Source of the DNA: JANQRV01 sp964533785
GTDB taxonomy: Bacteria; Bacteroidota; Bacteroidia; Chitinophagales; Saprospiraceae
Length of the DNA: 6,713 bases
Assembly (NCBI GenBank): GCA_964533785.1
Contig: CAZHNG010000358.1
Coordinates: 1-6,713 of the forward strand
Direction of reading: 5' to 3'
The notes below the pieces were generated by a model, which was given only the letters and a program-made list of their open reading frames with translations, had not been told where the DNA came from and searched no databases. This document shows, in pieces, positions 1-6,666 of this stretch. Position numbers and translations under genes: made by a program. Position 1 is the stretch's first letter, and each line of letters begins with the position of its first letter.

Positions 1-168
1 TCACCCCATCTCAGCAGATCATGGTGCGGAGCGGTAGGGCGGGTCAGGCCGGACGCTTACGGTTGGTCGCATAGAGTACCAGACGCTCCGTGGTGACGGC
101 TTTACGATCATGCGCTAACCAGTGCAGCGAGCGCCCCATCTGGGCAGGCCAACGAGAATGAAACGCCC
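1..168. other. Leader upstream of the transporter operon, no convincing gene
   Basis: This stretch precedes the first permease gene. On the + strand all three frames are broken by stops (for example at 35-37, 94-96 and 116-118), so no upstream + gene runs into the operon. I could not identify a promoter with convincing -35 and -10 boxes. A weak inverted repeat (GCGCT at 112-116, AGCGC at 130-134) has a 13-base loop and is not persuasive. The only coding-like signal is a short minus-strand reading frame, listed separately. The operon promoter is expected here or further upstream, but that is an inference from gene layout. Confidence 0.5.
44..139 (-). other. Possible short ORF or gene remnant, unrecognised
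   Basis: A minus-strand frame reads from an ATG at 137-139 to a TGA at 44-46, giving 31 codons. It stays open upstream only to a stop at 230-232. Its C-terminus reads TTERLVLYATNRKRPA, which has a plausible protein-like composition and uses more AT-rich codons (CGT, AAA, GTA, TAT) than the GC-rich operon beside it. I do not recognise a family. It could be the decayed 3' end of a gene divergent from the operon, a small independent protein, or chance. There is no good ribosome binding site in front of the ATG. I would not annotate it as a gene without homology support. Confidence 0.15.
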
Positions 169-1023
169 TTGAACCATTCCCTCGCCCATCGCATGCTGCG
201 CGACCCGGTCGCCGCGTTCGGCCTCGCGGTCATCGCCATCATCGTGGGTGCGGCGCTGGCCGCTCCGTGGCTCGCCCCCTTCCCGCCCAACGAGCAGTTC
301 TTCGACGGCCTGACGCTTGAAGGCGCCCCACTGCCGCCGGGGGAGGACTACCTCCTGGGCACCGACCTGCTTGGCCGCGACCTCCTCTCCCGGCTGATCT
401 GGGGTGCCAGAACCTCGCTCGTCATCGGCGTCGTCGCCAACGGCGTAGCGGTGCTTTTCGGCACAACTCTGGGACTTCTCGCGGGCTACTTCCGCGGCTG
501 GATCGGGGCGGCCATCATGCGATTCACCGATCTGATGATGGCCTTTCCTGCGCTGCTGCTGGCGATCGTCCTTGCCGCCATCTTCAGTCCATCGCTCTGG
601 ATCGTCGCCCTCGTCATCGCGATGGTGAACTGGGTGCAGATTGCGCGCGTCATTTACACTCAAACCACAGCGATCATGGAGCGCGAGTTCATCGAGGCGA
701 GCTTGGCCGTCGGCGTCGGGCCTTTGCGACTCCTGGTCCGCCACGTCGTGCCGCACCTTTTCCCGACAATGATCGTCTGGGGCACGCTCGGCATCGCCAC
801 CACCGTGCTGCTCGAGGCCACCCTCTCCTTCCTCGGCGTCGGTGTCCGCCCACCCACCCCGTCCTGGGGCAACATCATCTTCGAGAACCAGACATATTTC
901 ACCACGGCCCCCTGGCTCGTCTTCTTTCCGGGTGCCGCGATCCTGCTCCTCGCCCTCTCCTTCAACCTCGTCGGCGATGCGCTCAGGGACGCGCTCGACC
1001 CGACGCAACGAGGGCGCAGCTGA
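169..1023 (+). CDS. ABC transporter permease, DppC/OppC-like
   Basis: One of the two inner-membrane permease subunits of a peptide/nickel-type ABC importer (BPD_transp_1 fold), 284 aa, a usual length. An N-terminal transmembrane segment lies at about residues 14-36, after the family-typical 'LRDPVAAFGL' entry. The DppC hallmark LLGTDLLGRDLLSR is at about 62-75. Several further hydrophobic segments follow. The cytoplasmic EAA loop that docks on the ATPases is at about 173-195 (EASLAVGVGPLRLLVRHVVP). The C-terminus carries the expected SFLGVGVRPPTPSWG and NLVGDALRDALDP signatures. The start is uncertain. TTG at 169 has no strong Shine-Dalgarno. An ATG at 193 would shorten the protein by eight residues. 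An ATG at 158 is out of frame and stops after four codons, overlapping the TTG. The gene overlaps the next permease by one base. Unusually, the C-type permease is first in the operon. The family is clear; the substrate is not determinable. Confidence 0.93.
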   Translation: MNHSLAHRMLRDPVAAFGLAVIAIIVGAALAAPWLAPFPPNEQFFDGLTLEGAPLPPGEDYLLGTDLLGRDLLSRLIWGARTSLVIGVVANGVAVLFGTTLGLLAGYFRGWIGAAIMRFTDLMMAFPALLLAIVLAAIFSPSLWIVALVIAMVNWVQIARVIYTQTTAIMEREFIEASLAVGVGPLRLLVRHVVPHLFPTMIVWGTLGIATTVLLEATLSFLGVGVRPPTPSWGNIIFENQTYFTTAPWLVFFPGAAILLLALSFNLVGDALRDALDPTQRGRS

Positions 1024-1946
1024 TGGCCCGCTACCTCGCCAGCCGCTTCGCCCAGGCGCTGCTGATCCTCTTCGGCATCTCGCTCGTCACCTACATCCTC
1101 CTCTACCTCGTCCCAGCAGACCCCGTGCGACAGATCGCCGGCCGCAGTGCCACGCCCGAGACGGTCGAGAGCATCCGCCGCCAGCTCGGCCTCGACCTGC
1201 CGCTCTGGCAGCAATATCTCCGCTATCTGGGCAATCTCCTCCAAGGCGATCTCGGCCGCTCCTACATCCAGAAGACCGAGGTCGCCGAGCTCATCGTCTC
1301 GCGCCTGCCGGCAACCCTCCTGCTCCTGGCCGGCACCATCACGGTCGAGCTCCTGATCGGCATTACCGCGGGCCTCGTCGCTGCCGCCAAGCGCGGCTCG
1401 GTGGTCGACCGGGCGATCATGGTGGGGGCCTTCGCCGCCGTCTCCGCCCCGCAATTCGTCGTCGGCATCCTTCTGCTCTACGTCTTCGCCGTGCAGCTCG
1501 GCTGGTTCCCGATCGGCGGCTATGGCACCTTCGCCCATCTCGTCCTGCCGTCCTTGACCCTCGGCATCCTCGGCGGCGGCTGGTATGCGCGGATGATGCG
1601 CTCCTCGATGATCGACGTGCTCCGGCAGGACTACATCACCACGGCCCGGGCCAAGGGGGCCGGCCGGGCACGGATCTTGCTCATTCATGGGCTCAGGAAC
1701 GGGGTGCTCCCGGTGATCGCGATGATCGGCCTCGATATCGGCATCTTCATGAGCGGGGCGGTCGTCGTCGAATCGGTCTTCGGCTGGCCCGGCATCGGCC
1801 AGCTCGCCTGGCAGGCGATCCAGCGCGTCGACATCCCGATCATCGTCGGCGTGACATTGGTGGCGGCAGTTGCCATCATCATCGGCAATCTCCTCGCCGA
1901 TCTCGTGGCCCCGTTCATCGATCCGCGGATCAGGCTCAAGGCCTGA
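1023..1946 (+). CDS. ABC transporter permease, DppB/OppB-like
   Basis: The partner inner-membrane permease, 307 aa, typical for DppB proteins. The N-terminus shows the classic arrangement: a first transmembrane segment at about residues 9-30 ending in LVPADPVR, then a periplasmic region with the conserved LGLDLPLWQQYLRYL and LQGDLGRSY blocks (about 54-80). Further membrane segments follow. The EAA coupling loop is at about 203-231 (DYITTARAKGAG, then LRNGVLPV). The signature VVVESVFGWPGIGQL lies near 248-262, and the protein ends DPRIRLKA. The ATG is in a TGATG junction with the upstream permease stop, so the two are probably translationally coupled. A GAGGG at 1010-1014, eight bases upstream, is a fair ribosome binding site. 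It would pair with the C-type permease to form the transmembrane channel. Confidence 0.95.
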   Translation: MARYLASRFAQALLILFGISLVTYILLYLVPADPVRQIAGRSATPETVESIRRQLGLDLPLWQQYLRYLGNLLQGDLGRSYIQKTEVAELIVSRLPATLLLLAGTITVELLIGITAGLVAAAKRGSVVDRAIMVGAFAAVSAPQFVVGILLLYVFAVQLGWFPIGGYGTFAHLVLPSLTLGILGGGWYARMMRSSMIDVLRQDYITTARAKGAGRARILLIHGLRNGVLPVIAMIGLDIGIFMSGAVVVESVFGWPGIGQLAWQAIQRVDIPIIVGVTLVAAVAIIIGNLLADLVAPFIDPRIRLKA

Positions 1947-1959
1947 CGAACAAGAAGGG

Positions 1960-1966
1960 AAGGAAG
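1960..1966 (+). promoter_or_regulatory. Ribosome binding site of the substrate-binding protein gene
   Basis: AAGGAAG lies four bases before the ATG at 1971, within a purine-rich run (1951-1966) that also holds AAGGG. It is the strongest Shine-Dalgarno-like sequence in the operon. This fits the usual need for more binding protein than membrane or ATPase subunits. Confidence 0.6.
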
Positions 1967-1970
1967 ACCC

Positions 1971-3587
1971 ATGAAGACACTGCTCACCTCGACCGCCCTG
2001 GCACTCGTGCTGGCTGCGGGCTCGGTTGTCGCCCAGGAGATCAAGCAGGGTGGCTCGATGACCGTCACCTACAAGGACGATGTCAGCACCCTCGATCCCG
2101 CCATCGGCTACGACTGGCAGAACTGGTCGATGATCAAGAGCCTGTTCGACGGGCTCATGGACTACGAGCCCGGCACCACCGATCTCGTCCCCGACCTCGC
2201 CGAATCCTACGAGATCAGCGAGAACGGCCTGACCTATACCTTCACGCTCCGTGACGGTGTGACCTTCCACAACGGCCGGGCACTCACCGCCGCCGACATC
2301 AAGTACTCGATCGACCGCGTGGTGCGACCGGAGACGCAGAGCCCGGGTGCCGGCTTCTTCGGCATGATCGACGGCTTCGACGTCGTGCAAGCCGGCGAAG
2401 CCGAGAGCCTTTCTGGCATCGAGGCCGTGGACGACCGGACCGTCCGCTTCACGCTCTCCCGTCCCGACGCCACCTTCCTCCATGTCCTCGCACTCAACTT
2501 CGCGCACGCCGTGCCCGAGGAGGCCGTGGCCGAGCATGGCGAGGATTTCGGCAAGAACCCGGTCGGCACCGGTGCCTTCAGCCTCGCCGAATGGACCTTG
2601 GGGCAGCGCGTCGTCTTCGCCCGCAACCCGGACTACCACCACGAAGGCTTCCCGAGGCTCGACGAGATCGTCTTCGAGGTCGGCCAGGAGCCGCTCGTGG
2701 CCCTTCTCCGGCTGCAGCGCGGCGAGGTCGACATCCTCGGCGACGGCATTCCGCCCGCCAAATTCCTCGAGGTCATGGAAGACCCGGAATGGGCGGACAA
2801 CGTTATCGAGGGCGGCCAGCTGCACACGGGCTACGTGACAATGAACGTCAACGTCGCCCCATTCGACAACCAATTGGTGCGCCAGGCGGTCAACCACGCC
2901 ATTAACAAGGACCGCATCGTCCGCGTCATCAACGGCAGGGCAGTGCCGGCCAACCAGCCGCTGCCACCGGCCATGCCGGGCTATGCCGAGGATTACGAGG
3001 GCTACGGCTACGACACCGAAAAGGCCAAGGCCCTGCTCGCCGAGGCTGGCTTCGCCGAGGGCTTTCAGACTGAGCTCTTCGCCATGAACACCGATCCCAA
3101 TCCGCGCATCGCCCAGGCGATCCAGCAGGACCTGGCGGCTATTGGCATCGACGCGGAGATCAAGGCCTTGGCCCAGGCCAACGTCATCGCCGCCGGCGGC
3201 GAGCCCGAGGGTGCACCGATGATCTGGTCCGGCGGCATGGCCTGGATCGCCGACTTCCCTGATCCCTCGAACTTCTACGGCCCGATCCTCGGCTGCGGCG
3301 GTGCGGTGCCCGGCGGCTGGAACTGGGCCTGGTACTGCAACGAGGACCTGGATGCCAAGGCCGCCGAGGCCGATGCGATGATCGATCCGGCTCGGGCCGA
3401 GGAGCGCCTCGCCCTTTGGCGCGACATCTATCTCGGTGTCATGGTGAATGCCCCCTGGGCGCCGATCTTCAACGAGCAGCGCTTCACCATGAAGGCAGAT
3501 CGATTGGGTGGGCCGGATGCGATCTTCGTCGACCCTGTCCACATCCCCGTGCACTACGACGTCGTCTACGCCGTCGACGTGCAGTAG
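1971..3587 (+). CDS. ABC transporter substrate-binding protein, family 5 (SBP_bac_5)
   Basis: Periplasmic solute-binding subunit, 538 aa, normal for the family. A Sec signal peptide spans residues 1-21: K2 positive end, hydrophobic core, and VVA before Q22-E23 as the likely signal peptidase I site. No lipobox cysteine is present, so the mature protein should be free in the periplasm. Family features include STLDPAIGYDWQ, the FDGLMDYEP block, LRDGVTFHNGRALTAADIKYSIDR, and the SBP_bac_5 signature NPVGTGAFSLAEWTLGQ (near 196), followed by NPDYHHEGFPRLDEI. Later blocks are VRQAVNHAINKDRIV and YDTEKAKALLAEAGF. The only two cysteines I find, Cys442 and Cys456 in the C-terminal lobe, could form a disulfide. 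The gene lies 24 bases after the permease pair and 14 bases before the amidase. The ligand cannot be assigned from sequence: family members bind peptides, opines, nickel chelates, glutathione or amide-containing compounds. Confidence 0.95.
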   Translation: MKTLLTSTALALVLAAGSVVAQEIKQGGSMTVTYKDDVSTLDPAIGYDWQNWSMIKSLFDGLMDYEPGTTDLVPDLAESYEISENGLTYTFTLRDGVTFHNGRALTAADIKYSIDRVVRPETQSPGAGFFGMIDGFDVVQAGEAESLSGIEAVDDRTVRFTLSRPDATFLHVLALNFAHAVPEEAVAEHGEDFGKNPVGTGAFSLAEWTLGQRVVFARNPDYHHEGFPRLDEIVFEVGQEPLVALLRLQRGEVDILGDGIPPAKFLEVMEDPEWADNVIEGGQLHTGYVTMNVNVAPFDNQLVRQAVNHAINKDRIVRVINGRAVPANQPLPPAMPGYAEDYEGYGYDTEKAKALLAEAGFAEGFQTELFAMNTDPNPRIAQAIQQDLAAIGIDAEIKALAQANVIAAGGEPEGAPMIWSGGMAWIADFPDPSNFYGPILGCGGAVPGGWNWAWYCNEDLDAKAAEADAMIDPARAEERLALWRDIYLGVMVNAPWAPIFNEQRFTMKADRLGGPDAIFVDPVHIPVHYDVVYAVDVQ

Positions 3588-3601
3588 CCGGAGCCTTCGT
3601 C

Positions 3602-4546
3602 ATGAGCCACGGTCTCGCCCACACCATCCACCACCACCACCATCACCACGGCTGGGACAACGCCAACCAGCCTGTCTTGACGGTGGCGCCGGGCGAGACC
3701 GTGCTCTTCGAGACGGTCGATGCCTCGGGCGGCCAGCTGAGTGCCAACTCGACCCTCGACGACCTGAAGGTGCTGGAATTCGACAAGGTCAACCCGGTTA
3801 CCGGCCCCCTTCACATCGACGGGGCCGCGCCCGGCGATGCGCTCAAAGTGACGGTCGAGCACTTCGAGCCCTCGGGCTGGGGCTGGACCGCCAACATCCC
3901 GGGCTTCGGCCTCTTGGCCGACCAGTTCCCCGACCCGGCCCTGCACATCTGGTCCTACGATGCGCAGAGCCTCGCCCCCGCCCTCTATGGCCCAGGCGGC
4001 AGGGTCCCCCTGAAGCCCTTTGCCGGCACTATTGGCCTTGCACCGGCCGAGGCCGGCAACCATTCCATCGTTCCGCCGCGGCGCGTCGGTGGCAACATGG
4101 ACATCCGCGACCTCGCCGCTGGATCCGTTCTCTATCTGCCGGTCGAGGTGGCGGGTGCGCTCTTCTCGGTCGGCGACACCCACGCCGCACAAGGCGACGG
4201 CGAGGTCTGCGGCACCGCGATCGAAAGCCCGATGAGCGTCGCCTTGACCTTCGAGCTAATCAAGGGTGCCGACCTCCGCTTTCCCCGCTTCACCACACCG
4301 GGCCCGGTGTCGCGCCATCTCGACGCCCAGGGCTACGAGGTCACGACAGGCATCGGCCCGGACCTCATGACCGCCGCCCGAGACGCCGTGGTCGGCATGA
4401 TCGACCTCCTCACCGGCCGTTTCAGCATGGCACCGGTCGAAGCCTACATTCTATGCAGCGTCTGCTGTGATCTCCGTATTAGCGAGATCGTCGATCAGCC
4501 CAACTGGGTCGTCGGCTTCTACTTTCCCCGTCTAGTTCTCGAATGA
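3602..4546 (+). CDS. Acetamidase/formamidase family amidohydrolase
   Basis: Member of the FmdA/AmdA family (PF03069), 314 aa, matching the shorter acetamidase-like branch. The family hydrolyses short amides such as formamide or acetamide to the acid plus ammonia, in the cytoplasm. No signal peptide is visible. Conserved blocks are: GWDNANQPVLTVAPGETV (residues 17-34); VNPVTGPLHIDGAAPGDAL; AGTIGLAPAEAG; PPRRVGGNMD (GNMD at 164-167); LYLPVEVAGALFSVGDTH, continuing into HAAQGDGEVCGTAIE (from His194); and the C-terminal CSVCCDLRISEIVDQPNWVV (from Cys285). All main motifs are intact. Oddities are seven consecutive histidines at residues 10-16 and three clustered cysteines (285, 288, 289). The start ATG has GGAG at 3590-3593, eight bases upstream. 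Being inside a transporter operon suggests it acts on the imported compound or a derivative. Specificity for acetamide, formamide or a larger amide is not readable. Confidence 0.93.
   Translation: MSHGLAHTIHHHHHHHGWDNANQPVLTVAPGETVLFETVDASGGQLSANSTLDDLKVLEFDKVNPVTGPLHIDGAAPGDALKVTVEHFEPSGWGWTANIPGFGLLADQFPDPALHIWSYDAQSLAPALYGPGGRVPLKPFAGTIGLAPAEAGNHSIVPPRRVGGNMDIRDLAAGSVLYLPVEVAGALFSVGDTHAAQGDGEVCGTAIESPMSVALTFELIKGADLRFPRFTTPGPVSRHLDAQGYEVTTGIGPDLMTAARDAVVGMIDLLTGRFSMAPVEAYILCSVCCDLRISEIVDQPNWVVGFYFPRLVLE
3629..3649 (+). repeat. Seven tandem histidine codons in the amidase gene
   Basis: The codons CAC CAC CAC CAC CAT CAC CAC encode His10-His16 of the amidase, just before the conserved GWDN. 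The sequence is a short trinucleotide repeat and could change length by slippage without shifting frame. Functionally it may bind divalent metal near the N-terminus; that is inference. Confidence 0.9.
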
Positions 4547-4554
4547 CCCGCCCC

Positions 4555-4571
4555 CGGCTGCCGCGCAGCCG
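4555..4571 (+). promoter_or_regulatory. Hairpin between amidase and DppD-like ATPase genes
   Basis: CGGCTGCCGCGCAGCCG forms a perfect 7-bp GC-rich stem (4555-4561 with 4565-4571) and a CGC loop. It sits 8 bases after the amidase stop and ends 8 bases before the ATPase ATG, where a Shine-Dalgarno would normally lie. No U-run follows, so it is not a standard intrinsic terminator. It may act as an RNA-processing or stability element, or dampen initiation of the ATPase genes; this role is inferred. Confidence 0.4.
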
Positions 4572-4579
4572 CTGATGGC

Positions 4580-5542
4580 ATGATGCTGCTCGAGATCACC
4601 GACCTTTCGATCGCCTTTGAGAACGACGCGGGCGCGACCATCGTCGTCGAAGGGCTCGACCTCGCAGTGGACGAAGGTCAGGTGCTGGGCCTCGTCGGCG
4701 AAAGCGGCTGCGGAAAAAGTGTTACCGCCAGGAGCATCATGCGCCTCCTTGACACTCCGCCGACGACCTACCCCAAAGGCAGGATCAGCTTTGCCGGTCA
4801 AGACTTGTTGCGCCTGAACGAGCCGGCGTTGCAGGGGCTGCGCGGCAATCGCATCGGCATGATTTTCCAGGAGCCAATGACCTCGTTGAACCCGACATTC
4901 ACCGTCGGCTGGCAGCTCGACGAGGTGCTACGGCTGCATACCGATCTCGATCGCCGGCAGCGCCTCGAGCGTGCGCATTCGCTGCTGACCGAGGTCGGCA
5001 TCGGCGCGGTGGAAAGCCGGCTCGGCCAGTACCCACACGAGCTCTCGGGCGGCCTTCGCCAGCGGGTGATGATCGCCATGGCCATCGCCTGCCAGCCACG
5101 CCTATTGATTGCCGACGAGCCGACCACCGCTCTCGACGTCACCGTCCAGGCGCAGATCCTCGACCTCCTTCTCGATCTCCGCGACACGATCCAGATGGCC
5201 ATTCTCCTGATCACCCACGACCTCGGCGTGGTTGCCGAGACCTGCGATTCCGTGGCCGTCATGTATGCCGGGCGCATTGTCGAGCGGGCGAGTGCCGCCG
5301 AGCTCTTCGCGCGGCCCCGCCATCCCTACACGGCCGGCCTTCTCGCCTCGATCCCGCGCCTGGACACCCGGCCCGGCCGCCTGCCCACAATTGCCGGGAC
5401 CGTGCCGCCGCCGGGGGCCAGGCCAAGCGGCTGCGCCTTCGCCGAGCGCTGCAAACGGCAGCTGGATCGCTGCCGCACCGACCGCCCGCCACTCGCCGGC
5501 GATCCGGCGCATCTCGCCGCCTGTTGGAACCCGGTGCCGTGA
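4580..5542 (+). CDS. ABC transporter ATP-binding protein, DppD/OppD-like
   Basis: First of two nucleotide-binding subunits, 320 aa, on the cytoplasmic face of the permease pair. All ATPase motifs are intact: Walker A GESGCGKS (40-47), Q-loop FQEPMTSLNP (Gln97), signature LSGGLRQR (from 155), Walker B LLIADEP (175-181) and switch histidine in LLITHDLG (His213). The C-terminal extension typical of the oligopeptide branch is present, with HPYTAGLLASIP and four cysteines (285, 291, 298, 315). In characterised Opp/Dpp ATPases an equivalent cysteine set holds an iron-sulfur cluster; that is carried over from family knowledge. Two adjacent ATGs (4580 and 4583) are possible starts. A third at 4574 is out of frame and stops at once. 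No clear Shine-Dalgarno is visible because the upstream stretch forms a hairpin. The 3' end overlaps the next ATPase gene. Confidence 0.95.
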   Translation: MMLLEITDLSIAFENDAGATIVVEGLDLAVDEGQVLGLVGESGCGKSVTARSIMRLLDTPPTTYPKGRISFAGQDLLRLNEPALQGLRGNRIGMIFQEPMTSLNPTFTVGWQLDEVLRLHTDLDRRQRLERAHSLLTEVGIGAVESRLGQYPHELSGGLRQRVMIAMAIACQPRLLIADEPTTALDVTVQAQILDLLLDLRDTIQMAILLITHDLGVVAETCDSVAVMYAGRIVERASAAELFARPRHPYTAGLLASIPRLDTRPGRLPTIAGTVPPPGARPSGCAFAERCKRQLDRCRTDRPPLAGDPAHLAACWNPVP

Positions 5543-6504
5543 GCCGCGCGCTACTTGAGGCTGAGGGCGTGTCGGTGCACTTTCCCACCAAGACTGGCGC
5601 TATTCGTGCCGTCGAGGAGGTCTCTTTCGACCTCGCTTTAGGCGAAACGCTGGGCATCGTCGGTGAATCGGGCTGCGGCAAGTCGACATTGGCCCGGGCC
5701 CTCTTGCGCCTGATCGAGCCCTCCGCGGGCAACATTCGATTTGCTGGCGAAGACCTGACGGCCCTGAGTGCGCGCGAGCTCCGCCGCCGCCGCCGCGACA
5801 TGCAGCTGGTCTTTCAGGACCCGTTCTCCTCGCTCGACCCACGCTTCACTGTCGCCGCCACGCTCGAGGAGCCGCTGATCGTCCATGGCCAGGGCGATAA
5901 GGCATCGAGGCGTGCCAGAGTGGCCGAACTCCTAAACCAGGTCGGCCTCGAGCCCGCCGCGGGCAGCCGCTATCCACATGAGTTCTCGGGCGGCCAGCGC
6001 CAACGCGTTGCCATCGCCCGCGCCATCGCGCTCAGACCAAAGCTGGTGATTGCCGACGAACCGGTCTCCGCCCTGGATGTCTCGATTCAGTCACAGATCA
6101 TCAATCTGCTCGTGGACCTGCGCCAGGAGTTAGGCCTCGCCTTCGTCTTTATCAGTCACGACCTCGCTGTCGTCCGGCTGATCAGCCGACGCATCGCAGT
6201 TATGTATCTTGGGCGCATCGTCGAGCTGGCGACGAGCGAGGCCCTCTTCGCAGCACCCCAGCACCCCTATACCCAGGCCCTCCTCGCCGCCATTCCCGAG
6301 CCTGTCCCAGGAGGACGGCGCCGCCGCCGGCTCGTCAAGGGCGATATTCCGAGCCCAGAGCACCCGCCCTCGGGCTGCGCCTTCCATCCTCGCTGCCCGC
6401 GGGCCGATGCAATATGCCGGGCGACGGTGCCGCCCCTGAATCCAATCAGGGAGGCCCACGCCGTCCGCTGCTTCATTCCGGGCGAGGCCGTTTCTCCTCC
6501 GTGA
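5539..6504 (+). CDS. ABC transporter ATP-binding protein, DppF/OppF-like
   Basis: Second nucleotide-binding subunit, 321 aa from the GTG at 5539. I prefer this start because it forms a GTGA overlap with the preceding stop, a common coupling junction, and the protein then begins SRALLEAEGVSVHF, close to family N-termini. A TTG at 5524 would add five residues. Motifs, numbered from the GTG: Walker A GESGCGKS (42-49), Q-loop VFQDPFSSLDP (Gln93), signature FSGGQRQR (from 149), Walker B LVIADEP (169-175) and switch histidine in FISHDLAVV (His207). The C-terminal extension has HPYTQALLAAIPEP, an arginine run before LVKGDIPSP, and cysteines 280, 286, 293 and 311, matching the pattern in its partner. 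The two ATPases should form a heterodimer. This is the last gene of the operon. Confidence 0.95.
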   Translation: MSRALLEAEGVSVHFPTKTGAIRAVEEVSFDLALGETLGIVGESGCGKSTLARALLRLIEPSAGNIRFAGEDLTALSARELRRRRRDMQLVFQDPFSSLDPRFTVAATLEEPLIVHGQGDKASRRARVAELLNQVGLEPAAGSRYPHEFSGGQRQRVAIARAIALRPKLVIADEPVSALDVSIQSQIINLLVDLRQELGLAFVFISHDLAVVRLISRRIAVMYLGRIVELATSEALFAAPQHPYTQALLAAIPEPVPGGRRRRRLVKGDIPSPEHPPSGCAFHPRCPRADAICRATVPPLNPIREAHAVRCFIPGEAVSPP

Positions 6505-6616
6505 TGTTCAAGGTCACCGGACCCGGACACACCATGGAGGAAGGTTTGAACTGTAGCCTACGCAGGATTTCGCGCCCTCTTGCTTCCACGGTGCTTCCGC
6601 GGGTGGTGGAGACACC
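6505..6616. other. Gap between operon end and the convergent tRNA terminator
   Basis: No supported gene lies here. A + frame opens with an ATG at 6504 overlapping the ATPase stop, but it runs through the tRNA terminator and across the tRNA antisense, so it is not credible. A weak inverted repeat (TCCAC at 6585-6589 and GTGGA at 6606-6610, 16-base loop) is not followed by a T-run on the + strand. I see no convincing + strand terminator for the operon. Confidence 0.5.
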
Positions 6617-6634
6617 AAAAGCCCCGCACGGGGC
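6617..6634 (-). terminator. Intrinsic terminator downstream of the initiator tRNA
   Basis: Read on the - strand, GCCCCGTGCGGGGC forms a short GC stem (GCCCC with GGGGC around a GTGC loop, or six pairs with a TG loop) followed immediately by TTTT (complement of 6617-6620). It lies 32 bases beyond the tRNA 3' end, where a tRNA terminator is expected. The T-run is short, and no T-run exists on the + side, so it should act on minus-strand transcription only. Confidence 0.65.
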
Positions 6635-6666
6635 GGGGCGTAAGGTATTGATATATTTGGATATTT

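Noticed and set aside
842..2254. Long + strand frame overlapping two permeases and the binding protein (470 codons)
   Set aside because: It is out of frame with three clear family members and encodes an Arg/Pro/His-rich sequence typical of GC-rich shadow frames.
660..3554. Very long (964-codon) open frame on the minus strand antisense to the permeases and binding protein
   Set aside because: Its codons are exact reverse complements of the sense codons of the B-type permease and the binding protein, so it stays open only because those genes avoid TTA, CTA and TCA, which are rare in GC-rich genomes. The translation is low-complexity and rich in Asp, Gly, Arg and His, with no recognisable domain.
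3629..3649. His run as an engineered affinity tag or vector contamination
   Set aside because: It lies inside the native reading frame with natural flanking residues, in an otherwise normal genomic operon with no vector sequence. The CAT among CAC codons fits natural usage too.
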